Origin: Moorena sp. SIO3I8 | GTDB taxonomy: Bacteria > Cyanobacteriota > Cyanobacteriia > Cyanobacteriales > Coleofasciculaceae | Length of the DNA: 64,000 bases | Assembly (NCBI RefSeq): GCF_010692325.1 | Contig: NZ_JAAHHW010000010.1 | Span: 1 to 64,000, forward strand | Direction: 5' to 3' | Notes under the pieces: generated by a model | Told to the model about the DNA's origin: nothing | Database searches by the model: none | The model's input: only the letters and a program-made list of their open reading frames with translations | Translations under genes and position numbers: made by a program | Shown here: piece after piece, positions 45,506 through 54,684 of the stretch | Layout: the number at the start of each line of letters is the position of its first letter | Numbering within the stretch: position 1 is the first letter of the stretch

Positions 45506-45913
45506 TTAACGCCGGTAAGCTAGCCAAACCATCATAGCCGGAAGTACTGCTAGCAGTACTGCCAGTAATGCCCAGACTATGATACCTGGCCCTTTTTGGG
45601 AGTGAAGTGCCAAAGGCAACCAGACAATCAGCAGAACTAATACAATACCCAACGCTACAGGTAAGTAGCTTTCCCCAAGACTACCATGGATTGTATTCCA
45701 ACGATGTCCTGTCCAACGCCAAGCTTTTTTATAGGGGTAGTGGGTGGATAGTTGCTCAATCACATAACCACTTTCGTCTACCACAAAAATTTGCTGACAG
45801 CGATGGCAGCCAAGGGCTTCTGTCAGTGTAATTGGCACTAAATGACCCCGACGCCGACAAGGGCAGGGATACTCAGAGTTTAAGTCAATCTTTTGACCTT
45901 TTTGAGATTGCAC
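45506..45913 (-). CDS. Small membrane protein with zinc-ribbon-like Cys pairs
   Basis: This 135-residue protein is most likely read from GTG 45913 (MQSQKGQKIDLNSEYPCPCR); the frame goes on to 45991 with poor sequence shared with the end of iscB. CPC...GCHRCQ is a possible zinc site, followed by VVDESGYVIEQLSTHYPYKKAWRW. Two C-terminal membrane helices (YLPVALGIVLVLLIVWLPLA and IIVWALLAVLLAVLPAMMVW) anchor it. It lies 6 nt after proA's start on the same strand, so the two may be co-transcribed. It matches a conserved cyanobacterial type of unknown function. The IscB gene ends only 69 nt upstream, so its promoter may be displaced. Confidence 0.7.
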   Translation of the reverse strand: MQSQKGQKIDLNSEYPCPCRRRGHLVPITLTEALGCHRCQQIFVVDESGYVIEQLSTHYPYKKAWRWTGHRWNTIHGSLGESYLPVALGIVLVLLIVWLPLALHSQKGPGIIVWALLAVLLAVLPAMMVWLAYRR

Positions 45914-45981
45914 AAGCGTTATTAAAAACCAAAAGACATCTGGATGGGATAGGACGATTATTCCCAGGTAATTCCTGGTAT

Positions 45982-47268
45982 TTATTTGCAAAAGTTGTAA
46001 ACGTATCCATCTTTTTTATGGACTTTAGTCAAATTTTTAACGTGTAAGCTCACGGCCTTTTTCCCTGGAACTGTGTAATTGAAAGAATTGCTTTTACTCC
46101 TAGGGTTGACTCTTCCAAACTCACCGGTTAACACATTCTTGGCTATATCTCCACTGCACCAGCCCTTAATCGGCTTTAATGGGTTGTGCCTAATGGGATA
46201 GCCATACTTATTGAGCGCTGCCTTCTGTCTACCTCCCTGCCCTTTGCAGGTAACTAATAGTGGTTGATTTGTCCTTAACCATAAAGGCTCAATATCCCCA
46301 ACACAGGCAGCGTCAATCCAATGCTCTTTAGGAAAACCTAACTTAGTCCGGTTGTACTTGGTTTGTGCTCCGGTTCCAGTAACCACAGACTTGATTGCTC
46401 GAAGCACTTTTACTAATTTTTGGCGAGTTGCATTGACTGCCGCTGCATCTTTCAATGGTTGTTTGGCTTTGGTCTTGATTTTCTGAAGTAAGCTTGGTTT
46501 CTTGTTCAAAAACTCTTCTATTGGTTTATTACCTTTCCGTTGATTACATTTCTCGCAGGCTAGACAAAGATTGCTCACCCGATTACTTCCTCCCTTAGAC
46601 TTTGGGTGAATGTGTTCGATTTGCAATGGTACGGATTGTTTACCGCAGTAAGTGCATTCCCTTCCCCATTTTTCTAGTAAGTACTCTCTCACCTCATATC
46701 CGCGTCGCTCACCTTGCTGGTACTCAACGCCGCTGATTTCAGGATTCTGCATCTTTTGAGCATCAAATTTAACTCTTTCGATCCAAATCTCGTTAACCGG
46801 ACAAAATTTGATTAATCGTTTTACCCAAGTCTCAATAGTCAAAATCCTATGCTCTAAACTAGGTGGAAGCCAGCCCTCTGAACGTTTGCGGTTAAGGAAT
46901 CTTGGCTTTCTGTAACGGGTATTGCGATTACGTCTTCGGTGTCTTACAGCTCTTCTAGATTCTAGTTTTTTCTTGATTAGTCCTCCCCTGTGCTCTAATT
47001 CCATTCCCCAAATAACCTGATTGTTTTGGACTAGAGCAAACCCAGTGACCTGGCTACCAGGATCAATTTTTAGTTGACAGTTGGTAACAACAGGATTCTC
47101 GTTCGCGCAGCGTCGGCTTTGCAGAATCGCAGTTTTCAAAATAATAGTAAAAGGGTACATCCTAAAAACCGCCGCTTTGCCTTTGTCTAATAACCTTCGT
47201 GCCTTCTTTGGTGGAATGGGGTTTAATGGTTGTTTGTTTGTGTCAATGACAAATACATAATTCTGCAT
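45982..47268 (-). CDS. iscB: IscB RNA-guided HNH-RuvC endonuclease
   Basis: This 428-residue protein has the complete IscB layout. PLMP domain 1-50 (VFVIDTNKQPLNPIPPKKAR, GKAAVFRMYPFTII); RuvC-I KIDPGSQVTGFALVQ (Asp); Arg-rich bridge helix (RRAVRHRRRNRNTRYRKPRF); RuvC-II VNEIWIERVKFDAQKM (Glu); HNH ECTYCGKQSVPLQIEHIHPK, then NLCLACEKCNQRKGN with the Cys pairs and H-x-H; and RuvC-III HWIDAACVGD (Asp). All catalytic residues are intact. IscB is the ancestor-type relative of Cas9 and uses an upstream omega (HEARO) RNA, for which 47270-47515 is the candidate. No IS200-type tnpA is near, so it is a single-gene element. Confidence 0.95.
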   Translation of the reverse strand: MQNYVFVIDTNKQPLNPIPPKKARRLLDKGKAAVFRMYPFTIILKTAILQSRRCANENPVVTNCQLKIDPGSQVTGFALVQNNQVIWGMELEHRGGLIKKKLESRRAVRHRRRNRNTRYRKPRFLNRKRSEGWLPPSLEHRILTIETWVKRLIKFCPVNEIWIERVKFDAQKMQNPEISGVEYQQGERRGYEVREYLLEKWGRECTYCGKQSVPLQIEHIHPKSKGGSNRVSNLCLACEKCNQRKGNKPIEEFLNKKPSLLQKIKTKAKQPLKDAAAVNATRQKLVKVLRAIKSVVTGTGAQTKYNRTKLGFPKEHWIDAACVGDIEPLWLRTNQPLLVTCKGQGGRQKAALNKYGYPIRHNPLKPIKGWCSGDIAKNVLTGEFGRVNPRSKSNSFNYTVPGKKAVSLHVKNLTKVHKKDGYVYNFCK

Positions 47269-47269
47269 T

Positions 47270-47515
47270 TTTAGTGCATCTCAATTCGGTAATGTTTTCC
47301 AAGTGCTTCGCACACGCTTGCGCGAACGACAAGGTTGTAATAGCTTGTTAGGTTAACCACACATTTGCCTTCACCTTAATGGTTAACGATAGAGCCAGGG
47401 ACTGGAGTTCATCCTTGGGTATCTTGACCAAAACAACGTAGGAAACAAATCCTTAGTCTGCAACCTAGTCGGCAATCCCAGAAATTACCGGGAATTGCCT
47501 AGGCTTAAACTAGGT
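47270..47515 (-). ncRNA. Candidate IscB omega-RNA (HEARO-type)
   Basis: This ~245-nt region lies directly upstream of iscB on the same strand, where HEARO RNAs sit. It can form a hairpin GGCAAT..CCC/GGG..ATTGCC (47471-47499) nested in CCTAG/CTAGG pairs, and holds AAGATACCCAAGGATGAACTCCAGTC (47397-47422), similar to a sequence I associate with HEARO RNAs, and a GGTTAACC stem. The guide part would lie at its 5' end (high coordinates). The exact ends are not known. Confidence 0.55.
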
Positions 47516-47722
47516 GGTTAGGTTTATCAAAAAACCTTTAATTGGTTGGTAGTGCTGCTTGATTTAATTAAATATAGGGACACTACAAAGCCAAGCATGT
47601 CCCCATCTATTATATAAGCTTATTCATTGCCACGGTTGGCATCAAGTGGGATGCTTAAGCTTAACACAGCCTCCCTCAGGTTCCCTTACTCTAGGTCTGA
47701 CAGGTTTATTTACTATTCGCAA

Positions 47723-47793
47723 GCGGGTAACGCGATTCGAACGCGCGACATTCACCTTGGCAAGGTGACGCTCTACCACTGAGCTATACCCGC
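47723..47793 (-). tRNA. trnG-GCC: tRNA-Gly (GCC anticodon)
   Basis: Read on the minus strand this 71-nt stretch forms a full cloverleaf: acceptor GCGGGTA/TACCCGC, D-arm with AGCTCAGTGGTAGAGC, anticodon stem around TTGCCAA (GCC), and TTCGAATC in the T-loop. CCA is not encoded. It is intact and lies between iscB's RNA region and ribH. Confidence 0.97.
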
Positions 47794-47905
47794 ACCTCAA
47801 CTTATCTCCTTCTAGTATGTCAGATCCGCCAAAATTTGTCAACCCCTTCTACTGAGTTTTCAGATTCAAGAAAATTAGGAAAATGTTCCAAGATTAACTC
47901 ATATG

Positions 47906-48493
47906 TTAGGAATCAGGGTCAGATTCTGAAGCAATTGTCCAATTTGTCGAGAATGGTAGAGTTTGTTGGCCCAAAGTTCCCTGTTCAGACTCTTCATAGC
48001 CTAATATTGACTCTTGACCCCGAAAACTCCGGATCAGGTTAGCCATTTCTATGGCATTCATGGCATAATCCCAACCTTTATTGCTCTTGATTCCCGCCCT
48101 TTCTAGAGCTTGCTGCATGGTATCTACGGTTAGAATACCAAAAATAACAGGTACCCCGGTTTTAAAACCGGCAGCAGCAATGCCCTTAGCTACTTCAGCA
48201 GCGACGTAATCAAAATGGGGAGTTTGACCCCGAATCACTGATCCCAAGCAAATCACTGCATCATAACGACCGCTAAGAGCAGCTTGGCGAGCCATCAATG
48301 AAATTTCAAAGCTACCCGGTACCCAAATATAGTCAACTTGAGTACCTTGGGGATTGGGATCAATGCCATGGCGTTTTAAGCAATCTTTACACCCCTCTAA
48401 GAGTTTACCTGTCACTAGGTCATTAAAGCGACCAATGATAATCGCAAACCTCAGGGAGGTAGATGACGTAAAATTTCCCTCGAAAACTGCCAT
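47906..48493 (-). CDS. ribH: 6,7-dimethyl-8-ribityllumazine synthase (RibH)
   Basis: This 195-residue protein makes 6,7-dimethyl-8-ribityllumazine, the step before riboflavin. The core is typical: [55 protein letters not shown] with the catalytic His, [20 protein letters not shown] and [18 protein letters not shown]. The C-terminal ~30 residues ([20 protein letters not shown]...) are a longer polar tail than usual. It follows psbZ on the same strand (psbZ-ribH order is known in other cyanobacteria). Confidence 0.95.
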   Translation of the reverse strand: MAVFEGNFTSSTSLRFAIIIGRFNDLVTGKLLEGCKDCLKRHGIDPNPQGTQVDYIWVPGSFEISLMARQAALSGRYDAVICLGSVIRGQTPHFDYVAAEVAKGIAAAGFKTGVPVIFGILTVDTMQQALERAGIKSNKGWDYAMNAIEMANLIRSFRGQESILGYEESEQGTLGQQTLPFSTNWTIASESDPDS

Positions 48494-48554
48494 GACTATC
48501 GTTCTAAAGGCTGATTACAGTAATAATTTAGGTCTAGCTGAGGGCAATTATAAC

Positions 48555-48743
48555 CTAAACCACCAAAAAGTTGAGGGCACCGACTAGAAGCACTAGAAGC
48601 ACCCAGACCCCTGAACCAAGCCAAAGCAAGCGTTTTGATTGCTCCCAGTTCTGAGGTGTGGCATAAGCTACTGGTACACCGACTACCAAGACAAATGACA
48701 ATAGGACTAGAGCAGTGAGTAATAGTTGGAATATAATAGTCAT
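48555..48743 (-). CDS. psbZ: Photosystem II protein PsbZ (Ycf9)
   Basis: This 62-residue protein has two membrane helices ([20 protein letters not shown] and [20 protein letters not shown]) joined by a short polar loop ([11 protein letters not shown]). It is the PsbZ subunit at the edge of photosystem II that contacts PsbC and helps dimer and light-harvesting interaction. Length and pattern are normal. ribH follows 61 nt later. Confidence 0.95.
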   Translation of the reverse strand: MTIIFQLLLTALVLLSFVLVVGVPVAYATPQNWEQSKRLLWLGSGVWVLLVLLVGALNFLVV

Positions 48744-48889
48744 TTTCTGTGCTGATACCTTGACGCTAAACTTTCCTAAAACTTGTTTAAAACAGGCTAA
48801 TGCCTAGCTAAGCACTATAGATTCTACCAGATGGTTTTACCTTTTCTGCCAAAATTTGTTGCAATCAATGCGGTTTGAACTTTCCGATC

Positions 48890-49012
48890 CAGGTGATGAG
48901 TGCGAGGAGTGTGGGGAATGCGAGGAGTGTGGGGATAGGGAATAAAGGGTTAAAAAAGTGTAAACTATTGATAGATTAATAGCATCAATAAAGTCAAAAG
49001 GGAGAGATGGGG
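48890..49012. repeat. GAGGAGTGTGGGGAATGC units upstream of the DHH fusion gene
   Basis: GCGAGGAGTGTGGGG occurs twice (48901-48933), with a GGGAGATGGGGAGATGG unit at 48999-49015. No gene is seen in the psbZ-to-49072 spacer. Confidence 0.6.
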
Positions 49013-49071
49013 AGATGGCCAGATGAAATTGATGTTTAGCCTTAATTTCCAGAATTGGTAGACTAATCACT

Positions 49072-52000
49072 ATGGATCTGATTTTGTGTCATACCACTGC
49101 TGACTTTGATGCCCTAGGAGCAGCTGTAGGACTGACTCGCCTCAAGCCAGGAGCCAAAGCTGTACTAACTGGGGGGACTCATCCGGCTGTAAGAGATTTT
49201 TTGGCACTGCATCGGGATGAGTATGCCCTGATCGAGCACCGCTCTGTACAATTGGCTCAGATTAATTCCGTAATTATTGTAGATACTCAAAAACGCGATC
49301 GCTTAGGGAAAGCAGCTGAGTGGTTAGACTTACCACAGTTAAAGGCTATTGAAATTTACGACCATCATCCCGTACCCCAAACTGATATCCAGGCTACCTA
49401 TACACAGATTGAACCTGTCGGAGCAACCACCACCTTAATTGTGGAGCAATTACAGCAATCCCAAATCCAGTTAACTACTGCTGAAGCCACGGTGATGGCA
49501 TTGGGAATCCATGTGGATACAGGTTCCTTGACCTTTGACCAGACAACACCAAGAGATGGGGCTGCTTTGACCTGGTTAATGGAGCAGGGAGCTAATCTGC
49601 GGCAGATAGCTCAGTATGTTGAGCCAGGGCTATCTCCTCAATTGGAAAAATTATTTAGGCAATCTCTAGACCTTTTGCAGCGACAAACCCACTTGGGTTA
49701 CACCATTTCTTGGGTATTCCTAAAGACTCCTGGGCATGTGCCTGGCTTATCCAGTTTGGCATCACGCTTACTAGAAGTAACTGAAAGCGATGCCCTGCTT
49801 TTGGGGGCTGAGTATAAACGAAAGTCCAAAGGGGAAACCTTACAACCGGCAGATTTACCAGTTGTAAGGTTTCAGGTTGAAGGTTATTCACCGTTGCCGG
49901 TTGGCGGTTTAACGGTTGAAGGTTCTGGAAATTATTATAACAAGCAAAATTTCAAAATACAACCTCCAAGCCAAAATAACCTTGAAACTCAATCCCAGAC
50001 TAACTTTCAACCAAATAACCTTCAACCAAATAACCTTCAACCAAATAACCTTCAAGCAAATAACCTTCAACCAAATAACCTTCAACCAAATAACCTTCAA
50101 CCTTCAACCGACACTAACCTACCCTACTCGAAGGCCAAGGGTGAACAACTGTCAACCTCAGTTACAAAGCTGACTATAATTGGGCGGACGCGAATTGAGG
50201 GGACGGATTTGAACCAGTTGTTGCAACCCCTAGGAGGGGGTGGACATTCCCAAGCCGCTGCGGTTACCTTACGAGACTGTGATGCCCAGACAATCCTAGA
50301 GCAGCTGGTCAACCAACTAAAAGACCAAATTCCCCAACCTCTGACCGCTCGGGATTTAATGTCCTCCCCCGTGCGCACCATTCGCCCCAATACCAAGATT
50401 AAGGAAGCCCAGAGAATTTTGTTGCGCTATGGTCATTCGGGGCTTTCAGTAGTAGATAAACTAGACCAGCTGGTGGGAATTATCTCTCGAAGAGACCTGG
50501 ATTTAGCCTTGCACCACGGTTTTGGCCATGCCCCAGTCAAGGGCTACATGACGAAGGATGTTAAGACCATTACTCCGGAAACCTCGATGGCAGACATTCA
50601 GTCCTTGATGGTGACTTACGATATTGGGCGTTTACCCGTTCTAGAGGATGGGCAACTAATGGGGATTGTGACCCGCACTGATGTATTGCGGCAACTGTTT
50701 CAGGAAGAGTTGAAGGTTAAGCAGTTGAAGGTTGATGGGTCAAACCTGAAACCGGCTAACCTGAAACCGGCTAACTTAAAACCTCTGTTGGCTTCGCCCC
50801 TATGGGAACTTCTGACCATAGCTGCCGAGAAAGCTCAGGAGCGGGGTTGGCATCTGTACCTAGTTGGGGGAGCTGTCAGAGACTTGTTACTAGCGGATGG
50901 GAAAAAGCAACTACTCCTAAATGATATAGACTTGGTTGTCGATGGCTTTAACCGCTCAGCGGATGCGATCGCAGGAGTCACCCTTGCCAAGGAACTCCGT
51001 AAAATTTACCGTAAGGTGCGCTTGGAAGTACACGGGTCTTTTCAAACCGCTGCCTTGCTATGGCATAATGACCCGACATTTGGCTCCCTTTGTGTAGATA
51101 TTGCCACTGCTCGTACCGAGTTTTATCCTTATCCCGCCGCCAATCCTCAAGTCGAAGCTAGTTCCATTCGTCAAGACCTTTACCGCCGAGACTTTACCAT
51201 CAACGCCATGGCGGCAAGGCTGACAAAGGTTAATCCCCAATCTCAATTGCCCCTGTTGGACTTTTTTGGGGGTATGTTAGATTTGCGATCGCAAAAAATT
51301 CGAGTCCTACACGCCAATAGCTTTATTGAAGACCCAACCCGAATCTATCGAGCCGTAAGGTTTGCGGTGCGATTGGGATTTGACATTGAACCCCAAACCA
51401 AGGAATATATCCACTATGCCATTGAGAGTGGGGTATATCAGCGCACCCTAGCCGAAAACACCAAAGTACCAGCACTCCAAACCCGACTCAAAGCAGAACT
51501 TAACTATATGTTGCAAGCCCCCTACTGGCAACCAGCATTGCAGTTATTGTCCTCATTGGGAGCGTTGCAGTGTCTTCATCCTACCCTGACCCTAGATAAA
51601 CCATTATGGTGGCGAGTGCGTTTGGTTGGGCGCTGGCTACAGAGATTTGACCCAAAGCAAACCTTAAGGCACTGGCAGATGCGTTTGGAAGTATTAATTG
51701 CTGATCTAGCACCAGACGAACGGGTTAAGGTAGCCAAGAATTTACAGTTGCCCGTAGACAGTGTTGAGCGTCTTGAAAAACTTGAGGGATGGCAAGCTGA
51801 TATCCTAGAATCTCTAACAACATGCCAGCTCAACAGTCAAATCGTCCACATGTTGCGCGAGTATAAATTACCTACCTTAGTATTGATTGGGGTGTATAGT
51901 CCTAGAGCGATCCGACGTAAAATTTGGCAGTATCTCACCACTTGGAGGCATGTTAAACCACCACTGGATGGCAATGATCTCAGAACGTTAGGCTATAAGC

Positions 52001-52125
52001 CAGGAGCACAGTATCGGGAAATTCTGGATGCACTCTTAGACGCCACCCTAGACAGGGTGATTCAGGATCAGGCTGAGGCTAAAGCATTTCTGGCAATACA
52101 CTATCCACCTCTTGAGAAAGAATAA
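49072..52125 (+). CDS. DHH phosphoesterase-CBS-tRNA nucleotidyltransferase fusion
   Basis: This 1017-residue fusion starts MDLILCHTTADFDALGAAVG. Residues 1-200 are a DHH phosphoesterase (AIEIYDHHPVPQT), followed by a DHHA1 part ending GGGGHSQAAAVTLRDC near 390. Two CBS domains follow (LLRYGHSGLSVVDKLDQLVG and LMVTYDIGRLPVLEDGQLMG). From about 580 there is a class II nucleotidyltransferase/poly(A) polymerase head (HLYLVGGAVRDLLLADG, NDIDLVVDG), then the RNA-binding domain (RAVRFAVRLGFDIEPQTKEY). Fusions of this order are known in cyanobacteria and add CCA or A to tRNA. Two translated spacer repeats are present: NNLQP units (about residues 313-345, DNA 50010-50105) in DHHA1 and NLKPA units (about 565). 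Confidence 0.9.
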   Translation: MDLILCHTTADFDALGAAVGLTRLKPGAKAVLTGGTHPAVRDFLALHRDEYALIEHRSVQLAQINSVIIVDTQKRDRLGKAAEWLDLPQLKAIEIYDHHPVPQTDIQATYTQIEPVGATTTLIVEQLQQSQIQLTTAEATVMALGIHVDTGSLTFDQTTPRDGAALTWLMEQGANLRQIAQYVEPGLSPQLEKLFRQSLDLLQRQTHLGYTISWVFLKTPGHVPGLSSLASRLLEVTESDALLLGAEYKRKSKGETLQPADLPVVRFQVEGYSPLPVGGLTVEGSGNYYNKQNFKIQPPSQNNLETQSQTNFQPNNLQPNNLQPNNLQANNLQPNNLQPNNLQPSTDTNLPYSKAKGEQLSTSVTKLTIIGRTRIEGTDLNQLLQPLGGGGHSQAAAVTLRDCDAQTILEQLVNQLKDQIPQPLTARDLMSSPVRTIRPNTKIKEAQRILLRYGHSGLSVVDKLDQLVGIISRRDLDLALHHGFGHAPVKGYMTKDVKTITPETSMADIQSLMVTYDIGRLPVLEDGQLMGIVTRTDVLRQLFQEELKVKQLKVDGSNLKPANLKPANLKPLLASPLWELLTIAAEKAQERGWHLYLVGGAVRDLLLADGKKQLLLNDIDLVVDGFNRSADAIAGVTLAKELRKIYRKVRLEVHGSFQTAALLWHNDPTFGSLCVDIATARTEFYPYPAANPQVEASSIRQDLYRRDFTINAMAARLTKVNPQSQLPLLDFFGGMLDLRSQKIRVLHANSFIEDPTRIYRAVRFAVRLGFDIEPQTKEYIHYAIESGVYQRTLAENTKVPALQTRLKAELNYMLQAPYWQPALQLLSSLGALQCLHPTLTLDKPLWWRVRLVGRWLQRFDPKQTLRHWQMRLEVLIADLAPDERVKVAKNLQLPVDSVERLEKLEGWQADILESLTTCQLNSQIVHMLREYKLPTLVLIGVYSPRAIRRKIWQYLTTWRHVKPPLDGNDLRTLGYKPGAQYREILDALLDATLDRVIQDQAEAKAFLAIHYPPLEKE
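50008..50106. repeat. AATAACCTTCAACCA 15-nt repeat inside the DHH fusion gene
   Basis: Seven copies of AATAACCTTCAACCA (one with AAGCA) are in frame and translate as NNLQP. They sit in the DHHA1 part. The same core CAACCTTCAACC is the spacer repeat around ndhD3. Confidence 0.95.
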
Positions 52126-52166
52126 GGTAAAAGGTAACAAAGCAAACCGACAACATAGAACAGATA

Positions 52167-53324
52167 ATGCTAGAATTCATCCGGTCAGATCTAGCCGAAT
52201 TAACGGCCTACACACCTCATCCTGGGGGCGAGGAAGGGAAAACACCAGAATCAACTGTTCCCCTAGATCGCCTGGATACTAATGAATGTCCCTTTGACTT
52301 ACCAGGAGAGTTAAAGGAAAAATTAGCTTGGAGCTATCAACAGCTGATTCAAGCTAATCGATATCCCGATGGCGGACATGAGGAACTCAAAAATGCGATC
52401 GCAGAATACGTTAACGAATCGGCTGCCCTAGAAAAGGTAGTAACAGCAAACCAGATTTCCGTAGGCAACGGTTCCGATGAACTAATTCGTTCTATCTTAA
52501 TTGCCACCTGCTTAGGAGGAGAAGGCTCGATCCTAATCGCTAATCCCACCTTCTCGATGTATTCTATACTCGCACAGACCTTAGGAATACCAGCAGTGAG
52601 TGTAGGGCGTCGGGAAGAAAACTTTGAAATCAAGATCGACGATGCCCAAGCAGCCATTGAACAGACCGTAACAGAAACCTCGACCCAACGACCACCAATA
52701 CGAGTAGTATTTGTGGTTCATCCTAACTCTCCCACCGCCAACCCCTTGACTCCCCAGGAATTAGAGTGGTTGCGTGGTCTACCAGAGAACATTTTAGTGG
52801 TTATTGATGAAGCCTACTTTGAATTCAGCCAAGCCTCAGTAGTCTCAGAATTAGCCGACCATCCCAACTGGATAGTATTGAGGACATTTTCCAAAGCATT
52901 TCGTTTAGCCACTCACCGTGTTGGTTATAGCATCGCTCACCCAGAACTAATTGCTGCTCTGGAAAAAATTCGCTTACCCTACAACTTACCCAGCTTTTCC
53001 CAAGCTGCTGCTATACTCGCTCTCAATCACAGACAAACTCTGCTAGCATCAATTCCCGAGATTATCGCCGAGCGAGATAAGTTACTAAAAGCCCTATCAG
53101 AACATCCAGCCTTACAGGTTTGGCCAAGTGCTGCCAACTTCATCTACCTGCGTCTAGCACAATCCGGTAACGAGTCTACTAGCAAAGACCTGACTCAGGT
53201 AACTCAGGCTATGAAAGATCAAGGCACCCTATTACGTCATACTGGAGGAGGATTGCGGATCACCGTGGGCTCTCCTGAGGAGAATACTCGTACATTGCAA
53301 CGACTACAAGCGGTCTTCTCCTAA
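52167..53324 (+). CDS. hisC: Histidinol-phosphate aminotransferase (HisC)
   Basis: This 385-residue PLP enzyme (fold type I aminotransferase) starts [20 protein letters not shown]. It has [11 protein letters not shown] (substrate-side loop), [48 protein letters not shown], and the PLP Lys in [16 protein letters not shown]. It converts imidazole acetol phosphate and glutamate to histidinol phosphate. It starts 42 nt after the fusion gene and may be read with it. A hairpin terminator lies at 53788-53818. Confidence 0.93.
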   Translation: MLEFIRSDLAELTAYTPHPGGEEGKTPESTVPLDRLDTNECPFDLPGELKEKLAWSYQQLIQANRYPDGGHEELKNAIAEYVNESAALEKVVTANQISVGNGSDELIRSILIATCLGGEGSILIANPTFSMYSILAQTLGIPAVSVGRREENFEIKIDDAQAAIEQTVTETSTQRPPIRVVFVVHPNSPTANPLTPQELEWLRGLPENILVVIDEAYFEFSQASVVSELADHPNWIVLRTFSKAFRLATHRVGYSIAHPELIAALEKIRLPYNLPSFSQAAAILALNHRQTLLASIPEIIAERDKLLKALSEHPALQVWPSAANFIYLRLAQSGNESTSKDLTQVTQAMKDQGTLLRHTGGGLRITVGSPEENTRTLQRLQAVFS

Positions 53325-53386
53325 TTTACTTATACCCTAATTTACTCATACCAAGTTGCGGTCAAACGTACAACTTTCTCTTCCGC

Positions 53387-53513
53387 CTATCTCCCTATCT
53401 CCCTATCTCCCTATCTCCCTATCTCCCTATCTCCCTATCTCCCTATCTCCCTATCTCCCTATCTCCCTATCTCCCTATCTCCCTATCTCCCTATCTCCCT
53501 ATCTCCCTATCTT
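53387..53513. repeat. CTATCTCCC tandem repeat, about 14 copies
   Basis: Perfect 9-nt units follow each other for ~126 nt. The frame reading LPISLSPY across it is the translated repeat and not a gene. Confidence 0.97.
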
Positions 53514-53787
53514 TGGGCATGTTTGTCAGCATCCATTCGCAGAACTCACCTGATTATAGGTCAACTTCTCAAAGCTTAGCTCTGATTGCTCAAAACCGAA
53601 CTTGAGTATTTATGCTCACTGCAAAATCGGGATGCACCCTATTCGTCCTCTGCGAAATGGGGAAGTTATCCAATTGATTACTAGGGAAATAAAGACGAGA
53701 GTGGCATTTAGAGGTAAGGCAATTAACAGTAAGGTTAAGGTGCCGATATTTTTTAGTAAAGCAATCATTATTTACTAGGGGAAGAAC

Positions 53788-53819
53788 AAGGCAATGGAGC
53801 TGTTCATTGCCTTTTGTTT
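53788..53819 (+). terminator. Hairpin terminator after hisC
   Basis: AAGGCAATG (53788-53796) pairs with CATTGCCTT (53805-53813), followed by TTGTTT. It also lies just past the end of the minus-strand O-methyltransferase gene, so it could serve both convergent genes. Confidence 0.7.
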
Positions 53820-53839
53820 ATTGTCTGATCGTAATTTAT

Positions 53840-54673
53840 CTAGGTGCGTCGGATGATAGTTAAACCATCTCGCAACGGTAGTAACACTTGTTCTACTCGG
53901 GGGTCATCCGCTACAAACCGGTTAAATTTAGCGATCGCACTTCCATTGGCAGTCTGTTGCTCTGGGGGTAAATAAGGTTGTCCCTGAAGCAGGGTATTAT
54001 CCACACAGATAAAGCCACCAGGAGTCAATACATCCCTGTCTAGCAAGACCTTGAAATAATCGACATACTCCTTCTTATCAGCATCAATAAATACCAAATC
54101 GAAGGATTCCTGGGCATCTGCCAACTTTTCTAGGGTTTCCAAAGCTGGAGCGACTTCCACTTTAATTTTGCTGCCGTGAGGAGATGCTTCAAAGCAAGCA
54201 CGGGCAAAGTCGGCGACATATTGATCGACTTCACAGGCAACCAAGTCCCCATCTTCAGGCAAGGCTTCTGCCATGGCTAGAGCGGAATATCCAGTAAACA
54301 TCCCGACTTCTAGGATGCGCTTTGCCTTAGTCATGTAGACAAACAACTTGAGGGTTTGTCCTTCAATATGCCCAGAGAGCATCTCTTGCTCCAACTGGCG
54401 CACGGTTTCTTCATCTGAGAAAAGCTTGCTCCAATCTTCTCTTGCCGTTTTCTGGGCTAAGGCCGCTAGGGCAGGAGACTCTGGAGTCGCACATTCTTCA
54501 AGGTAAGGATCGATGCCAGCGGCTAGGGCTAGTGCTTGTTGGAGAGACGCCATCAGAGAAGCGGGCACTTTCTCCTGTTCGGCCATCTCCACGATTCCTT
54601 CCAGCTGTTGCACTAAAATTCCTAAGGGAGTTACGGGCCTTGGAGTTGGGGGACTTTGTAATAGGTTAGTCAT
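53840..54673 (-). CDS. mysB: Mycosporine-pathway O-methyltransferase (MysB-type)
   Basis: This 277-residue class I SAM-dependent O-methyltransferase has the CCoAOMT-like core: KRILEVGMFTGYSALAMAEALPEDG (SAM loop), VACEVDQYVADFARACF, FDLVFIDADKKEYVDYFKVL (metal-binding Asp) and DRDVLTPGGFICVDNTLLQG. Next to a demethyl-4-deoxygadusol synthase gene it is the enzyme that methylates 2-demethyl-4-deoxygadusol to 4-deoxygadusol, the mycosporine core. A ribosome site AAAAGGAGT precedes ATG 54673. It starts 11 nt after mysA's stop, so the two are co-transcribed. No MysC/MysD-type genes follow; the next gene is the convergent hisC. Confidence 0.86.
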   Translation of the reverse strand: MTNLLQSPPTPRPVTPLGILVQQLEGIVEMAEQEKVPASLMASLQQALALAAGIDPYLEECATPESPALAALAQKTAREDWSKLFSDEETVRQLEQEMLSGHIEGQTLKLFVYMTKAKRILEVGMFTGYSALAMAEALPEDGDLVACEVDQYVADFARACFEASPHGSKIKVEVAPALETLEKLADAQESFDLVFIDADKKEYVDYFKVLLDRDVLTPGGFICVDNTLLQGQPYLPPEQQTANGSAIAKFNRFVADDPRVEQVLLPLRDGLTIIRRT

Positions 54674-54684
54674 TTTTACTCCTT

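Noticed and set aside
53387-53513. Possible CRISPR array
   Set aside because: Units are 9 nt without spacers. None of the window's arrays has the repeat-spacer form and there are no cas genes.
53356-53553. ORF reading repeated LSPYLPIS
   Set aside because: Translated CTATCTCCC microsatellite.
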